The notes below the pieces were generated by a model. That model was not told the origin of the DNA and did no database searches. It saw nothing but the letters and a program-made list of their open reading frames with translations. A DNA stretch of 64,000 bases from Acholoe squamosa (taxonomy: Eukaryota > Annelida > Polychaeta > Phyllodocida > Polynoidae): the NCBI GenBank assembly GCA_949317995.1, contig OX439039.1, forward strand, positions 18,219,282 to 18,283,281, written 5' to 3'. Made by a program: the position numbers and the translations under genes. Of this stretch, positions 46,663-58,325 are shown piece by piece (the first letter of the stretch is position 1; each line of letters begins with the position of its first letter).

Positions 46663-47215
46663 CTGCAAAGATAATTTGGGCTCATATGATGCACCCTTTC
46701 TCAGTGACTACTCAGGCTTTATCTGACTGGACTACTTATATAATTCAACTCAAGTGGGGAGTCTGGGAAACCTTACTGGCAGTCAAATCCTGATGGCTGC
46801 ATATACTACATAGTGTTATTTACCAAGAGAATATACAATGATTAATGTGTTTTGGAGAGTCAGAGGGGGTTGTAGTGGTTTGATTTGGTAGTTTTTATTG
46901 GAGGATGACAACGATGGTGATCAGTCCAGGATGGATATTGTCAGTGAGCCCAGCAAAAAAACACACAGAGAATGATACTAGATTGCCTGTCTATGTTATT
47001 GGCGTTGTTTTTAAATGGATTGTACCAAGGCGATTTACGAGATTTATCAATGTGTCTATGGAAGGAGTGGGGGATCATTTGATCATCAGAAAGCGATCTG
47101 AAAATGCAAAATAATAAAAACAAAATACCCTTTCATCCGGTGATCATTGTTATTTTTGTTCTTGTCGGTTTTTGTCATGGACCCTGGCGGCCTGATTGGA
47201 GCTCGTTAGGGTGTA

Positions 47216-47280
47216 ATGGCGGAGGTAGAAAAGAGCTGACTTCCGGTAGAGGCTGCTTCCTGTTAAAAAGGATCACCATG
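47216..47280 (+). promoter_or_regulatory. YY1-like + ETS site before a Kozak ATG
   Basis: TAATGGCGGAGG (47214) is followed by ACTTCCGGT (47239-47247) and, 30 bases on, by ATCACCATGG, a near-ideal initiation context at 47278. The frame from 47278 (MVKLAITPVCSNEANSTWFI) is open for 117 codons to 47631, but its later part is AT-rich and not clearly coding. The 47216 ATG gives only a 7-codon frame. Confidence 0.35.
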
Positions 47281-47756
47281 GTGAAGCTGGCTATCACACC
47301 TGTCTGTAGTAATGAGGCAAACTCTACATGGTTTATACTGTCATTCCGAGCAATCCTTTATAGCACATGGAGTGATATATCTAGCAGATACACAGCTAGA
47401 CGTCTTATAAAGAACAACAAGCTCACTGATTTTATATTCAATATTCATCATAAAATTGCATTGGTATTCGCCGGCACGATATCAGGGCAGCACACTCCCG
47501 AGCACACTAACCTTTGTAACCATACTGCTTTGTATATAATTATTTTAGTAAGAACTAGCAAGCATACTGAGAGGATGGCTCATGAGAGCGTACATGGGCT
47601 ATCGATTCTGCTTGTCTGGAAACATAGTTAGTTAATCAACATGATGCACAAATTCAGCACTGGCAGGTTACAAGCTTAGATTCAGCACAATGACAAATAA
47701 TCCTGGGCCAATAGTGTATGAGGACACTACACGGTTCAGTCGTCAGAGAGAAGTAA

Positions 47757-47914
47757 AATGGTAAAGGTGAACGATGATCAGTTTGAGCTGACCATTTCTT
47801 CACGAGCGTGTCCGGCCCATTCCACACGAGGCCGGTAGGCCGAGTGCAGAGTGGGCCGGACACGCGAGTGAAGAAACAGGAAGCTCAAACTGGTCAGAGT
47901 TCATCTTTACATTT
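47757..47914. repeat. ~155-base foldback hairpin
   Basis: Arms 47761-47822 and 47853-47910 pair at about 52 of 60 positions; the best block is CGTGTCCGGCCCA against TGGGCCGGACACG. The loop holds GGCCGGTAGGCC. It is CpG-rich. The right arm abuts the inverted repeat at 47912. Confidence 0.85.
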
Positions 47915-48166
47915 ATGTCAAGGTGTTTGGGTTGATAATTAATCGATATTTCATCAATATAATCCATAATTAACTCTTATTTACCCATCATCTTCGTGAA
48001 ATCCTGACCGCCGCCATTTTGAATGTTTACATTTCAAAAATGCTGCGCATGCGTGATACACCTATGACGTCATCGTGCGGATTTGGCGCTGGTTATTCAA
48101 CGCAGGGGTGCAATACGGGGGTTCAGTGCTTTCTCTATGGAACTACGATATTCACCTTGACATAAA
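47912..48166. repeat. 255-base segment bounded by perfect 14-bp inverted repeats
   Basis: TTTATGTCAAGGTG at 47912-47925 and its exact complement at 48153-48166. The segment contains the promoter signature at 48011-48072. No target duplication is visible. Confidence 0.7.
48011..48072 (-). promoter_or_regulatory. CRE + NRF1 + YY1 core promoter signature
   Basis: Read on the minus strand: the full CRE palindrome TGACGTCA (48072-48065), an NRF1 site CGCATGCGCA (48053-48044), then AAAATGGCGG (48020-48011). This is the order seen in TATA-less animal housekeeping promoters, with transcription leftward. The ATG in the YY1 site gives MAAVRISRR then a stop; a second start CGAAGATGATGG runs straight into a donor GTAAAT at 47984-47989. 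Confidence 0.5.
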
Positions 48167-51100
48167 GTATAGACTCATCCTGTATACAGGTATACATACC
48201 AAAGTGTACTAGTCAGTATCAATAATTGAAGGATTTCTTTATAACATTACAAAAAAAAAACATTCTACCTGTAAATTCCTCACTAAGGGTAATCTAGCTA
48301 CTTAAGATATAGTAGTTTCTGTAAATGAATGAAACAACAAGCTTAAGTAGAGCTCTTCAGGGTGCTGTCAAATGAGGAAATAGCATGTGCTACAGTGCCC
48401 AGTTTGGTAGCCAACATTAGAGAGTTGATGCCCCCCCCATCACACAGGATCAGCAGACACCCTAGCACCCACTCCAGCACCCCTGGACCTACTTTCTGCT
48501 GTCTATCCATATCTTATCTCATTAATTAACACCACACATCAGCCTCCCGCCAGCTGGACACCCTAAGTTCTGGAACACGTCTTAGATCATGGAGGCTTAG
48601 AGCCTCCATGGGGAGAGCCTACCATAGACAGTTACCACTATAACCCTGTCTATAGCGTTATGAATTTTGTTCGCAGAGGAATGATTTCTCTTTGACCTCA
48701 GCAGAGATGATCCAAATGAACATTAAATCTCATCCTCATGAATTTATTTTGCTTTCTTCAAATTAAACGAATTGTATGTCGTCAATCACCCGGTTCACAA
48801 TCTTTTTCAAGTTTCTTATTTCTCTCTTAACTGGCTAAGTGGCCCGGTTGCGTGTTATATCAATTTGTTATTCAAAAAGGAACTGGCTATAATCCGCTAT
48901 GCAGGATATCTAGGTCAGCATTCAAAAAGTGGGTACTAGTAGTCTGTCTGTGATGTAGGATGGGGGATTAGATCATAGAAGATAAAACCATGAGTAGGGG
49001 TAATACACCTCAACCATTTATCTACCTATTCTCCTTTCCTTCTTTTTTAAACTGGTTGACTTATTACTTTAGCATACTTAAGAGGTGTTACCTACAGAGG
49101 TATCTATAATCCATGCTGAAAAAGAGATGTTTGAAGCAGTGGGTGTGATGAATGATTGTCTATCAGAATATGTGATAACCAACAACACTGTAATGTATAT
49201 ATATTCATGTGGCATGGTGGGCTGTAGACCAGAGAGCAGGATTCCCATTTAGCCCTTTAGGGGCGGCATGGTGCTTCTAGTTTGTTGGTTTGTTTTTATT
49301 TCATTATTAAGCAGTGCAGGGTTGATAAGAATTTCTCCCTCAATGCCTCAATGTCCAGTTCGATAGTTTCCTGCCATGAACTGGCCTGCCTCCCCCCTCC
49401 CCCATTAGGGTCATGTATACATTGGTTACAGCACCCATGTGTATGTTATCTCTATCTTGGCTCATCCCTGCTAGTTTATACAGCCAATAGTCCTGTATAA
49501 TCTCCTTCACATCGTGTTAAGAGCTGCTCTGAGTTGGCCCCAGCTGCTCAGAGCAGCTCTGTGTACCTAAGGATGAGTAACTCTAGAGTAGGGTAATGAG
49601 GCAGGCTAGATGTGACGACCAGGTAATCACCTGTAGTGTTTATCTGAGTACCTGGATTAGGAACACTCCCCTCCCTACCACTCCCTACACTGACCCTTAA
49701 TACTTAATCCACCCCCAGGATTCACTCGACCCCACCCCCTTATGGTAGCCCCTTATACCTAATCCACCAACTCCGCCTCCCCAATGTACCTAAGCAATAC
49801 CCTGAAATAGTTACATCTGCCTTGTTTCCCTGCCGCAGGGTACTTGAGTAAGTATACGCCATGTTAGAGCTGTGAGCATTCAGTGCGAGGGCTGTATTGA
49901 AAGAGTCTCCAGACTTTGGTTCATCAGATCGTCGCCTTACTGCAAGAAGGTTGTTTTGACAAAATTAAGATCTCTTCTGTTTCAACATCTATTTTCCTTT
50001 ATCTACCCAATGTGAAAGTACTGAAGCTATGTCTAAGATATGTTGTATCCACTTTGTGTTATCGGAACACTAAGGCACGAGCGTCATGATTCTGCCTGGT
50101 TATTCAAAGAATGATTAATACATATCAGGTATGATGAGTTACCAAGAAGGTGTTCGCCCAATCGCTAGGAATGAAGTTAACTTTTGATCAGTTGCTGTAT
50201 CCATGGCAGGGACCACACACCTTACTATCTATAGACACCTCAAGTAGGCCTTCTATTATAGAAGACGGTAATAACATTTGACGTTGGTTATTCATTCATT
50301 TACCTTACTTACAAAACATTTATTGAATCTTAATATAAAGATTGCCTTCTCTATGACCATCTTGTCTCACATTATTAACCGAAGTGAAAATAGTATCATG
50401 TAGTTAAAAGGTAAAGGCCTTTGTAACGATGTGATTCTCGGATGTCCACATAATCCATGTTCATCGTTTATGTAGGGTGTGTATAAATGTGTGTAAAGCA
50501 GAGAAAGCCAAGGTCAGATGATTTAAGGAGCCCAGGTTAGGCAACATTTCCCTCTCAGGACAGCCACAACTCAATTTAGTGTAAAATAGATAAATAAATA
50601 AAAATGTATGAATAGTATGTTAAGACAATTATAACATGGCGATGGAAAACAAACTTGGATCTATACACAGCATTGCCCATTTCACGATAATAACATATTT
50701 TTATCTTGAACCTTTTTAAGAAGCTACTTCAAGTTCTAAACAAGGACAGGCTTGCAGAGCAATGCACTTGAGATAGAGAACAGGGTGATCCCTGATCGTC
50801 CATATCCTAGTAGAAAGAGGTTGATATGATACTTCAACGCAGACATCTCCAGTCGATGGATACCAGCATGAAGTGTACCTATACACCATTACGTCTACTC
50901 TGGTAATCTCAACTATCAGTAATATACTCAGGTAACCGCACAAATGGAAACACAAAATGTTGAATAAAACACTCTTATCTATGAATCTGGATCCTATCTA
51001 GCCATACTTGTTTAACAGTTGTGCATTGGTAATGAAGGTATCACACAGTGATCCAGTGTACCTGGCGCCAGGCAGGTTACACTTTAGACTAGAGTAGTTG

Positions 51101-51895
51101 GAGTGAGGTAGGTAGATGAGGCAGGCGTGCCTCGTGCCAGGACTTTATATCACATCATCATTAGATATCCATCCCAAGTGTGTTTTTAACCTGTCATATA
51201 TGTGTCTAGTCTACGAGCCACTCCGACTAACTCACATCAAGCACTGAGCTACTCTTATCTAATGTTATACATGGTAGACCTACACAGGAAGATGGGCTTA
51301 GTGGCAGTGTTTTTCACAGTTGGCAGTCCATATTGCAGATTGGGCATTTGACAGGACCTACAGTATAGGGAAACGACCTCTGGAATAATAGTCTCCCAAG
51401 CTATGTCGTCCGATTGGGCCATGAATATGGGTATCGATTTTCAACCATTTCAATGTCTCCTCGAACACGCCTCAAATAAAGATTGTTCCCATTTCCACCA
51501 CAAAAATAACTGTCTAATCTCTGTTTAAGATTATTAACGGTAATTCCTATACTTACAGCCTTTGATAGGTCCCTTATCATGGTGGTTTCTTTCTCTTTTC
51601 TCATTGGCGTAGGAAAATGAGGAGGGCAGGGGGAGGTCCCCTATATAAGCTGATATAAAGGTATAGCGGGTCCCACAACCAAGACCCCTGGGCCCCCAAT
51701 AAAAAATTGCTTCCCACGCCTCTGTTTCTAGATTAGAGACAAACTATCCCCAATCTACCACCACACCTCTGCCTGTGTGTGAGGGGCGAGAGCTGCTCGC
51801 CTTTGATTCCTTCATAATAGTTTACGACTTCTCCAAGAAGCTTCAATAGATAGGAGGTGAAACTCAGAGCTTTACCTATGGACACAGTGTAACAG
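48167..51895. other. Gene-poor stretch
   Basis: No supportable gene. The short frames at 49282-49500, 50716-50955 and 51401-51604 lack splice support or coding character. Five GAGYWRCTC words lie in 49521-51798. Confidence 0.5.
49520..49560. repeat. 14-bp perfect stem hairpin
   Basis: AGAGCTGCTCTGAG (49520-49533) and its exact complement (49547-49560) around a 13-base loop TTGGCCCCAGCTG. Confidence 0.95.
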
Positions 51896-52855
51896 ACCCC
51901 CCCTCTACCCCCCTTCAAAGTAGGCTCCCTTTTGTGTTCAGTATTGAGTCCTATGTAGGATAAGGGGGTTTATAGAGATGTCAGGAATCTTTATCAGAAT
52001 GATATCAAATGGAAACAAGGGGCCACCTATACCAAAAACTCCTGCTGAATCCAAAATTTGTGATCTTGATTCTCAAAATTTGACCAAAAGTACCTAAAAA
52101 TGAGGTTTGATGATGAGAATATTTTAAAAATGTACAAAAGTTATATTGAAAATGATTTGAAATTTTCATAGATGCAACATGCTAATCAAAGTCAATACCT
52201 CAATCTACAAATCCCAATGTCTGCCTATCTCAACCTGACAAGTACTCTACCTGTGTATGGCTCTGCCTCTCCAACATACTGCCTATCCCTTAGTCTACCT
52301 ATCACTCATACTACATGTACCTATCCCTTGAAACATCTAGAGTTTAATTAGGTTTTCCCTCAAATGGCTTAAAGGATTAAAGTATACCCCTCACCTTTGT
52401 ACCTAATTTTCTCTGTACATTCTTACCATTAGTCTACCTATCCTCAATCTGCCTATCATTCACTTTACCTATCCCTCATGGTGACTATCCCCCAACTCTT
52501 CACATCCCTCATGTTTGACTGGCACATCTGTGATATTACCTAGCACCAATGTACCTTTTGAATATGCTCACTTTACAAGGTACTCTCTATGCCTATCTCT
52601 TAAACTGTTTATTACACATGCTACCTATCCTCATTGCTACCCATCCTCTTCAATACCTATCCCTCATGTTCAGCTGGGATAGCTCACAACCAACCTTCAT
52701 TTTGATCTCTTAGTCAACCTCTCCCCTAAGGAACAAATTTAACATTCTACCTCACGCATACATCTACCTATCACTCATGCTATATATCCTTCAGGCTACC
52801 TATCCTTCAGGCTACCTATCCTTCATGGTATAGAGCCCTCAGTTTATTACCTTAA
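51896..52855 (+). repeat. Left arm of foldback
   Basis: Outer ~300 bases are unique sequence; from about 52200 it consists of CTACCTATCC-type units in loose tandem. Confidence 0.85.
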
Positions 52856-53159
52856 AAATGTTTTGTTGTCAAGTGGGATAGCATGAATGATATGCAGCAT
52901 GGAGGATAGGAAGAGGGGAATAAACAACAGACATGTAGGATAGGAAGTTAGCTAGTCTAATGATAGCCATGGTGAGGCATTTAAGAAAAGCATGATAATT
53001 CAATGGGCTGAGGGATATGTAAGGTAAACATGAGTGATATGCAGACTTGAGGATAGGTACAATGAGCGATAGGTATATTTCACAAGGCATAGACTATAAG
53101 AGCTATTATAAAGGTAGAAAGAATAGAATACAAGGTGAGAGATACATAGATAGCTGGTT

Positions 53160-54133
53160 AGGTAGACTGAAGGCTATATACCATAAAGGATAGGCACCCT
53201 GAAGGATAGGTAACCTCAAGGATATATAACATGAGTGATCAGTAGATGTATGCTTGAGGTAGGCTGTTGGATTTGTTCTTTAGGGGATAGGTTGACTAAG
53301 AGATCATAATAAAGGTTGGATGTGAGCTATCCCAGCTGATCAAGCTGTGATAGGTATGAAAGCTATAAAGTGAGCTTGAGGGATAGGTATTGAAGAGGAT
53401 GGGTAGCAAGGAGGATAGATAATAAACAGTTTAAGAGATAGGCACAGAGGGTACCTTGTAAGGTGAGCATATTCAAAAGATACATTGGTGCTAGGTAATA
53501 TCACAGATGTGCCAGTCAAATATGAGGGATGTGCAGAGTTGGGGGATAGCCACCATGAGGGATAGGTAAAGTGAATGATAGGCAGATTGAGGATAGGTAG
53601 ACTAATGGTAAGAATGTACAGAGAAAATTAGGTACAAAGGTGAGGGGTAAACTTTAATCCTTTAAGCCATTTGAGGGAAAACCTAATTAAACTCTAGATG
53701 TTTCAAGGGATAGGTAGTATGAGTGATAGGCAGACTAAGGGATAGGCAGTATGTTGGAGAGGCAGAGCCATATGCAGGCAGAGTACTTGTCAGGTTGGGA
53801 TAGGTAAACATTGGGATATGTAGATTGAGGTACTGACTTTGATTAGCATGTTGCATCTATAAAAAGTTCAAATCATTTTCAATATAACTTTTGTACATTT
53901 TTAAAATATTCTCATCATCAAATCTCATTTTTAGGTACCTTTGGCCAAATTTTGAGAATCAATACCACAAATTTTGGATTCAGCAGGAGTTTCTGGTATA
54001 GGTGGCCCCTTGTTTCCATTTGATATCACTCTGATAAAGATTCCTGACATCTCCATAAACCCCCTTATCTTACATAGGACTCAGTACTGAACACGAAAGG
54101 TAGCCTACTTTTAAGGGGGGGTAGAGGGGGGTG
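53160..54133 (-). repeat. Right arm of foldback
   Basis: Inverse of the left arm; GGATAGGTAG-type units up to about 53840, then the unique outer part ending GGGGGGTAGAGGGGGGTGG. Confidence 0.85.
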
Positions 54134-54702
54134 GCTTGCACTATAGGACTCTATGGAGTAACATATCCTAGGGAACCTATACTATTTTTGACTTCTCTAT
54201 GACAGACTGCATACCTGCATGGACTGTTGGTGGTTGTTACTGTGTATAGTAGACGATAGGCTGACCCGGATCAGGATACACACTTTGAAGCCTAGAACCA
54301 CTGTAATAATAACTATATTCAGGTAGGTTGCCTTTGTCGAATACTCATGGCACAATTCTAATATTTCTAAATCCAGACAGAACACTTTTTTATAATTGGG
54401 CAGTAGAGAACGTACTTACTGAGATCATTGAGCTTTCTACAGCAAATTACTAAACCTGATAAATTATAATGATGACTGACTTGACCTTTTAAAATCATAA
54501 GTACCGTTATACCAGGAATAAATGGACACAATTTATAGACGATTCAATGAGGGATGAGGAGATGTAGTCGTACCTATAAATGCTTTAATACAAAATCTAT
54601 CTACATATTACATATTGCAATCTCTGAGCCTAATTGATAAAGGGTCTGTTCAAAATATTGTTCCTTGGCCGTTATTTTGAAATAGCCTTCAGATCTGTAG
54701 TC

Positions 54703-55204
54703 CTGGAGGTTAATTCAAAAGGTCCTGGGATTTCTACCCATGTGATCTTAGCATAGGCACATATCATAGGACCTAGCCAGTCTACCCTATCTAATGCCAT
54801 GGTTGCAGGCGAGTCAGGCAGAGCAAGTCCTGAGATCCCTTCACTATTCCTTTTCCAGCCGTAAGATCAATGGGGAGGGAGGACGTTTGCTGAGAGTCCT
54901 TGAGGGCTCTTCAGGCTACTCAGGCATGAAGTGCACTTGAATACTGTACGAGGTCAACTGCACCCTATACTCTATGAGTAGTTCGTATATATGCTATCCT
55001 TTCACTATTGGCCTCTTGCCCCTGTGCACAGTGTGTTCTATTTGGAATGGTGTAGGAGGGCTGAGGCTAAGATCACTGCGATCTTAGTGCTGGCTGTGAA
55101 AAGGCAAGACAGTCTAATCTTAAGATCGCTTAATTGGATAAGGCAGAATAATTCTGAAGATCGCTGAGGTAGCGATCCCAGGACCTTTTGAATCAACCTC
55201 CCAG
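54703..55204 (+). mobile_element. Inverted-repeat element with intact empty site, ~500 bp
   Basis: Ends GGAGGTTAATTCAAAAGGTC and, on the other strand, GGAGGTTGATTCAAAAGGTC. The interior has short AAGATC / GATCTT inverted motifs. It is the inverted relative of 57177-58325. It carries TATACT once at 54966-54971, exactly where the other copy has a 500 bp insertion. It lacks about 85 bases found in the other copy (58056-58140), replaced by a simple junction near 54860. Confidence 0.88.
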
Positions 55205-57176
55205 ATCACCAAGCAGTTTAGAGAGCAGCAAATACCTGATGAGTGCAAGAAGTTGGTAGCTGTATAGGTATGTGTGGATCCCTGTAGTTGACTCAGGCAC
55301 CATGCCTGCAGTGTTGTAGCATGGCATGTTGAATGTGGCACGGGATGGGTATACAGCACCACGTCTATACACCTGATAGGGCCGCTATCTGCTGTATAAA
55401 CCCCCTGACATGGCAGGGACCTGATATATGCCTGTAGACCAGGTGTCCTACACGTCCTACACAAACACCATGAGCTGCTCAAACCTGCTCACAGCTCTAC
55501 TCATACCACACTTGAGTTGCTCTGAGACTTTGTATCTTTATACAAGGGCTATAGAGGCCAGATTAGACTGAAAGGTGCACTCAAAGTTAAAAGTATACCC
55601 ACTGGCAGCGACCTCTTTTCTCTCATCTAGCTTCAGGCGTATTAGATATAGAGACCTAGCCATGATTTCCATCATGGTAGACTGTGAATTATCCAAGGGG
55701 ATGCAGCTACCCAGGACACAATGCATAATAAATATTCTAAAGGTGTCATCACCTGCACAATAACCATTTTCATTATCTAAAACATAAATTGACGAATGGT
55801 AGTTAATGCACTCTATGTTCTCCAAGCATGACGTTTGAGGCAAATGGTTAGCATGGGCTCAAGAATATGTCTTTTATATGCACCAGAAGCTACTAACAAA
55901 GTCTACCTGAGTTGCTCAGAGGATTTTATGTCTTTATAGACGGGTGAAGATGTTACTGAAGGGTGTAACCATTCATGAAAGGGCACCCTTAGGCAGATGA
56001 TACTTACCCTCCTCCTTGCTTCAGGGTTATTGAATGACCTAGGGCTATGTTATATCATCTAGGACTCTGAGATCTTCATCCATCAGGAAGCTATCCAGGA
56101 CCAGCCATAAGTTTTTACCACTCACAGATACTAAAAGATACCAAAAGTCTTAATCTTTGAATGGTACCATTATACATATTTATCCTAGTAACTTGAAAAG
56201 TGAAAGGTATATCAGAACCACGATGTTTAATTGAGGTTGATTTTTCTCAATAATTATTTATGACCTGAATTCATTATACTCACTTTTACTTTTACATAGA
56301 GTATGAATTGAATAGTGATCAAGCGTCGACGGCCATCACTAACCATTCTACAATTCTGTTACATGTACATGCATGTTCCTTCATTGTTATAATACTAGGA
56401 ACACTAGCAGTTTGTGGCAGTGATAATTATTATCGTATTATCATGTATGAAGATGACCACGTCTTGAGTATGTATTAGGCTTATGGTAGAGCAGTATAGA
56501 CCAGCTCAAAGAGCAGTTCTCTATGTAAATACCTATACCTGTCTATGCCGACCACCCCCTATAGGTTACAGTCTAGACCCCTCCCCAAACATTATGGTAT
56601 CTCTTCACAGGGGGTATATATAATAGGGGTCTGAGAGGCTGCTTGTAGCTCCATTGTAGTAGATATGCCAATTAACATGTTGATCGTAACATTGTTTATC
56701 AGGTTTCAATCAAATTAAACCTCAACCTAATTGTACATGTATACAAACTTTGGAGGAAAATACAACTTTAGATTATGTTTAAATTGTCTTGGTCGTATGA
56801 AACATATATATGAAACAACCTGTGGGCAATGTTGGGAATACTGAACTTGATTCATTCTTTTCTCTTGTTAGGCATAGGCCTTAGAGATATACACATTCAT
56901 TTCTAAAAGGGCAAGATGGCGGCTTTTATGACATAGAACAGTGAGAGTGGTACAACACCCCATACCACCCCTCGCCATGCCATCATACCACCCAGGGGTG
57001 GGCTCTACATTTATGATTGATCATGTTTATAGCAGAGGAGTTATACAAAAACCGACGTCCTATGAGGAGAAATAAACCCCCTCCTAGAACCTGACAGCTT
57101 ATACTAGAGGGACATAATTTAATGGGATAAACAGGCAGGAAAAAAGTCAAGGAGGATTATAAATCTACAGGATCCT
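55205..57176. other. Gene-poor stretch with one YY1-type start
   Basis: AAGATGGCGGC (56913-56923) is a full YY1 site on the plus strand. Its ATG gives MAAFMT then a stop, so the true start would be elsewhere. Two GAGTTGCTC words at 55514 and 55909 lie in similar TGAGTTGCTCWGAG contexts. No supportable exon. Confidence 0.45.
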
Positions 57177-58325
57177 CAGGAGGTTAATTCAAAAGGTCCT
57201 GGGATCGCTACCTCAGTGATCTTAGGAACTATTCTGCCTTATCCAATTAAGATTAGACTGTCTTGCCTTTTCACAGCCAGCACTAAGATCACAGTGATCT
57301 TAGCCTCAGCCCTCCTACACCATTCCAAGTAGAACACACTATGCACAGGGGCAACAGGCCCATAGTGAAAGAGTAGCAGTGGAAACACTCCTTCTCACAA
57401 GAATGATTACACAAGCGTCCCCCCCCCTTATATGCTACTTACATAGTATAGCCCGACCCCTGCACTTTCTATGGTAGAGGTACACCACCTGCGTTCCCCA
57501 AAGCAGGGGAAAAGGGTGATTTTCCATCTCATTCCAATGTCCCTGGAATCAAGAAAAAGGGGTGTTTTTTTCGCAAATAATCTCCATGGTTTAGAGAAAA
57601 AAGGGGTGTTTTTATGGGCTGACTCCATGGAATTTGAAGTACATGGATGCTTTTTGTAGTTTAGGGGATTTCCCTCCTTTATTTTGCCAATAAATATTCA
57701 CACACAGGTATAAAATTTATGCTGTTTATTTGAGACAATATCTCAAATTATTTTCAATGTGGGAAAATGGGGTGCTAAAAATAATGTCAGCATTTTGTGA
57801 GAAAAAGGGGTGTTTTTCTACCTTGAAAAGTCAACGTTTTCCCACAAAAAGGGGTCTTTTTTGCATAAAATTCCATGGAAATGGGGTACTTTTTTTGAAG
57901 GAGGGAACGCAGGTGGTGTTCATACTACATATAGAATGCAGGGGCCGGGGAGTATAGGGTGCAGTTGACCTCTTACAGTATTCAAGTGCCCTTCATGCCT
58001 GAGTAGCCTGAAGAGCCCTCAAGGACTCTCAACAAACATCCTCCCTCCCCTCTATATGTATACAGCAGGGACATTCACTGTTGGGAGCAGGAGTGTTCCC
58101 TGTGACTGCTCTTGTACTCCGGTGAAACCACTATGCAAATTATTTCACTAAGATTGCACTGATCTTACGACTGGAAAAGGAATAGTGAATGAATCTCAGG
58201 ACTTGCTGTGCCTGACTGGCCTGCAACCACTGCATTAGATAGAGTATACTGGCTAGGTCTTATGATATGTGCCTACGCTAAGATCGCAGGGGTAGAAATC
58301 CCAGGACCTTTTGAATTAACCCCCT
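57177..58325 (-). mobile_element. Inverted-repeat element, second copy, carrying a nested insertion
   Basis: Begins CAGGAGGTTAATTCAAAAGG and ends with its complement before CCCCCTG at 58325. It is inverted relative to 54703-55204. Without the 500 bp insert plus its 6 bp duplication it is about 640 bases; it is longer than copy 1 because it keeps sequence at about 57375-57444 and 58056-58140. Confidence 0.88.
57451..57950. mobile_element. Nested 500-bp inverted-repeat element with 6-bp target duplication
   Basis: Exactly 500 bases, flanked by AGTATA at 57445-57450 and again at 57951-57956. Its ends GCCCGACCCCTGCA and (other strand) CCCCGGCCCCTGCA continue as imperfect ~55-bp inverted repeats that include CACCACCTGCGTTCCC. 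The interior repeats AAAAGGGGTGTTTTT. The frames at 57428-57659 and 57730-57957 lie within it and show no transposase similarity that I recognise. Confidence 0.92.

Larger units (their letters stand above)
51896..54133. mobile_element. Long foldback element, ~1 kb arms
   Basis: The left arm (51896-~52855) and right arm (~53160-54133) are inverted copies. Anchors: TAGGCTCCCTTTTGTGTTCA on the left matches the complement of GAACACGAAAGGTAGCCTA on the right; GGGGCCACCTATACC matches GGTATAGGTGGCCCC; GCTGGGATAGCTCACA is also shared. Inner parts of both arms, and the ~300 bp spacer, are built of degenerate ~20-25 bp units containing ACCTATCCYTCA or its complement. No transposase frame was seen. Identity looks about 85-90% and falls toward the centre. 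Confidence 0.88.

Noticed and set aside
47104-47631. 175-codon frame as a single-exon gene
   Set aside because: It is the longest frame, but it crosses a promoter-like patch and an AT-rich part, and its first ATG has a poor context. Only the part from 47278 is worth testing.
57428-57957. Frames inside the 500 bp element as transposase remnants
   Set aside because: They derive from the repeated AAAAGGGGTGTTTTT motif and the inverted ends, with no transposase motif.
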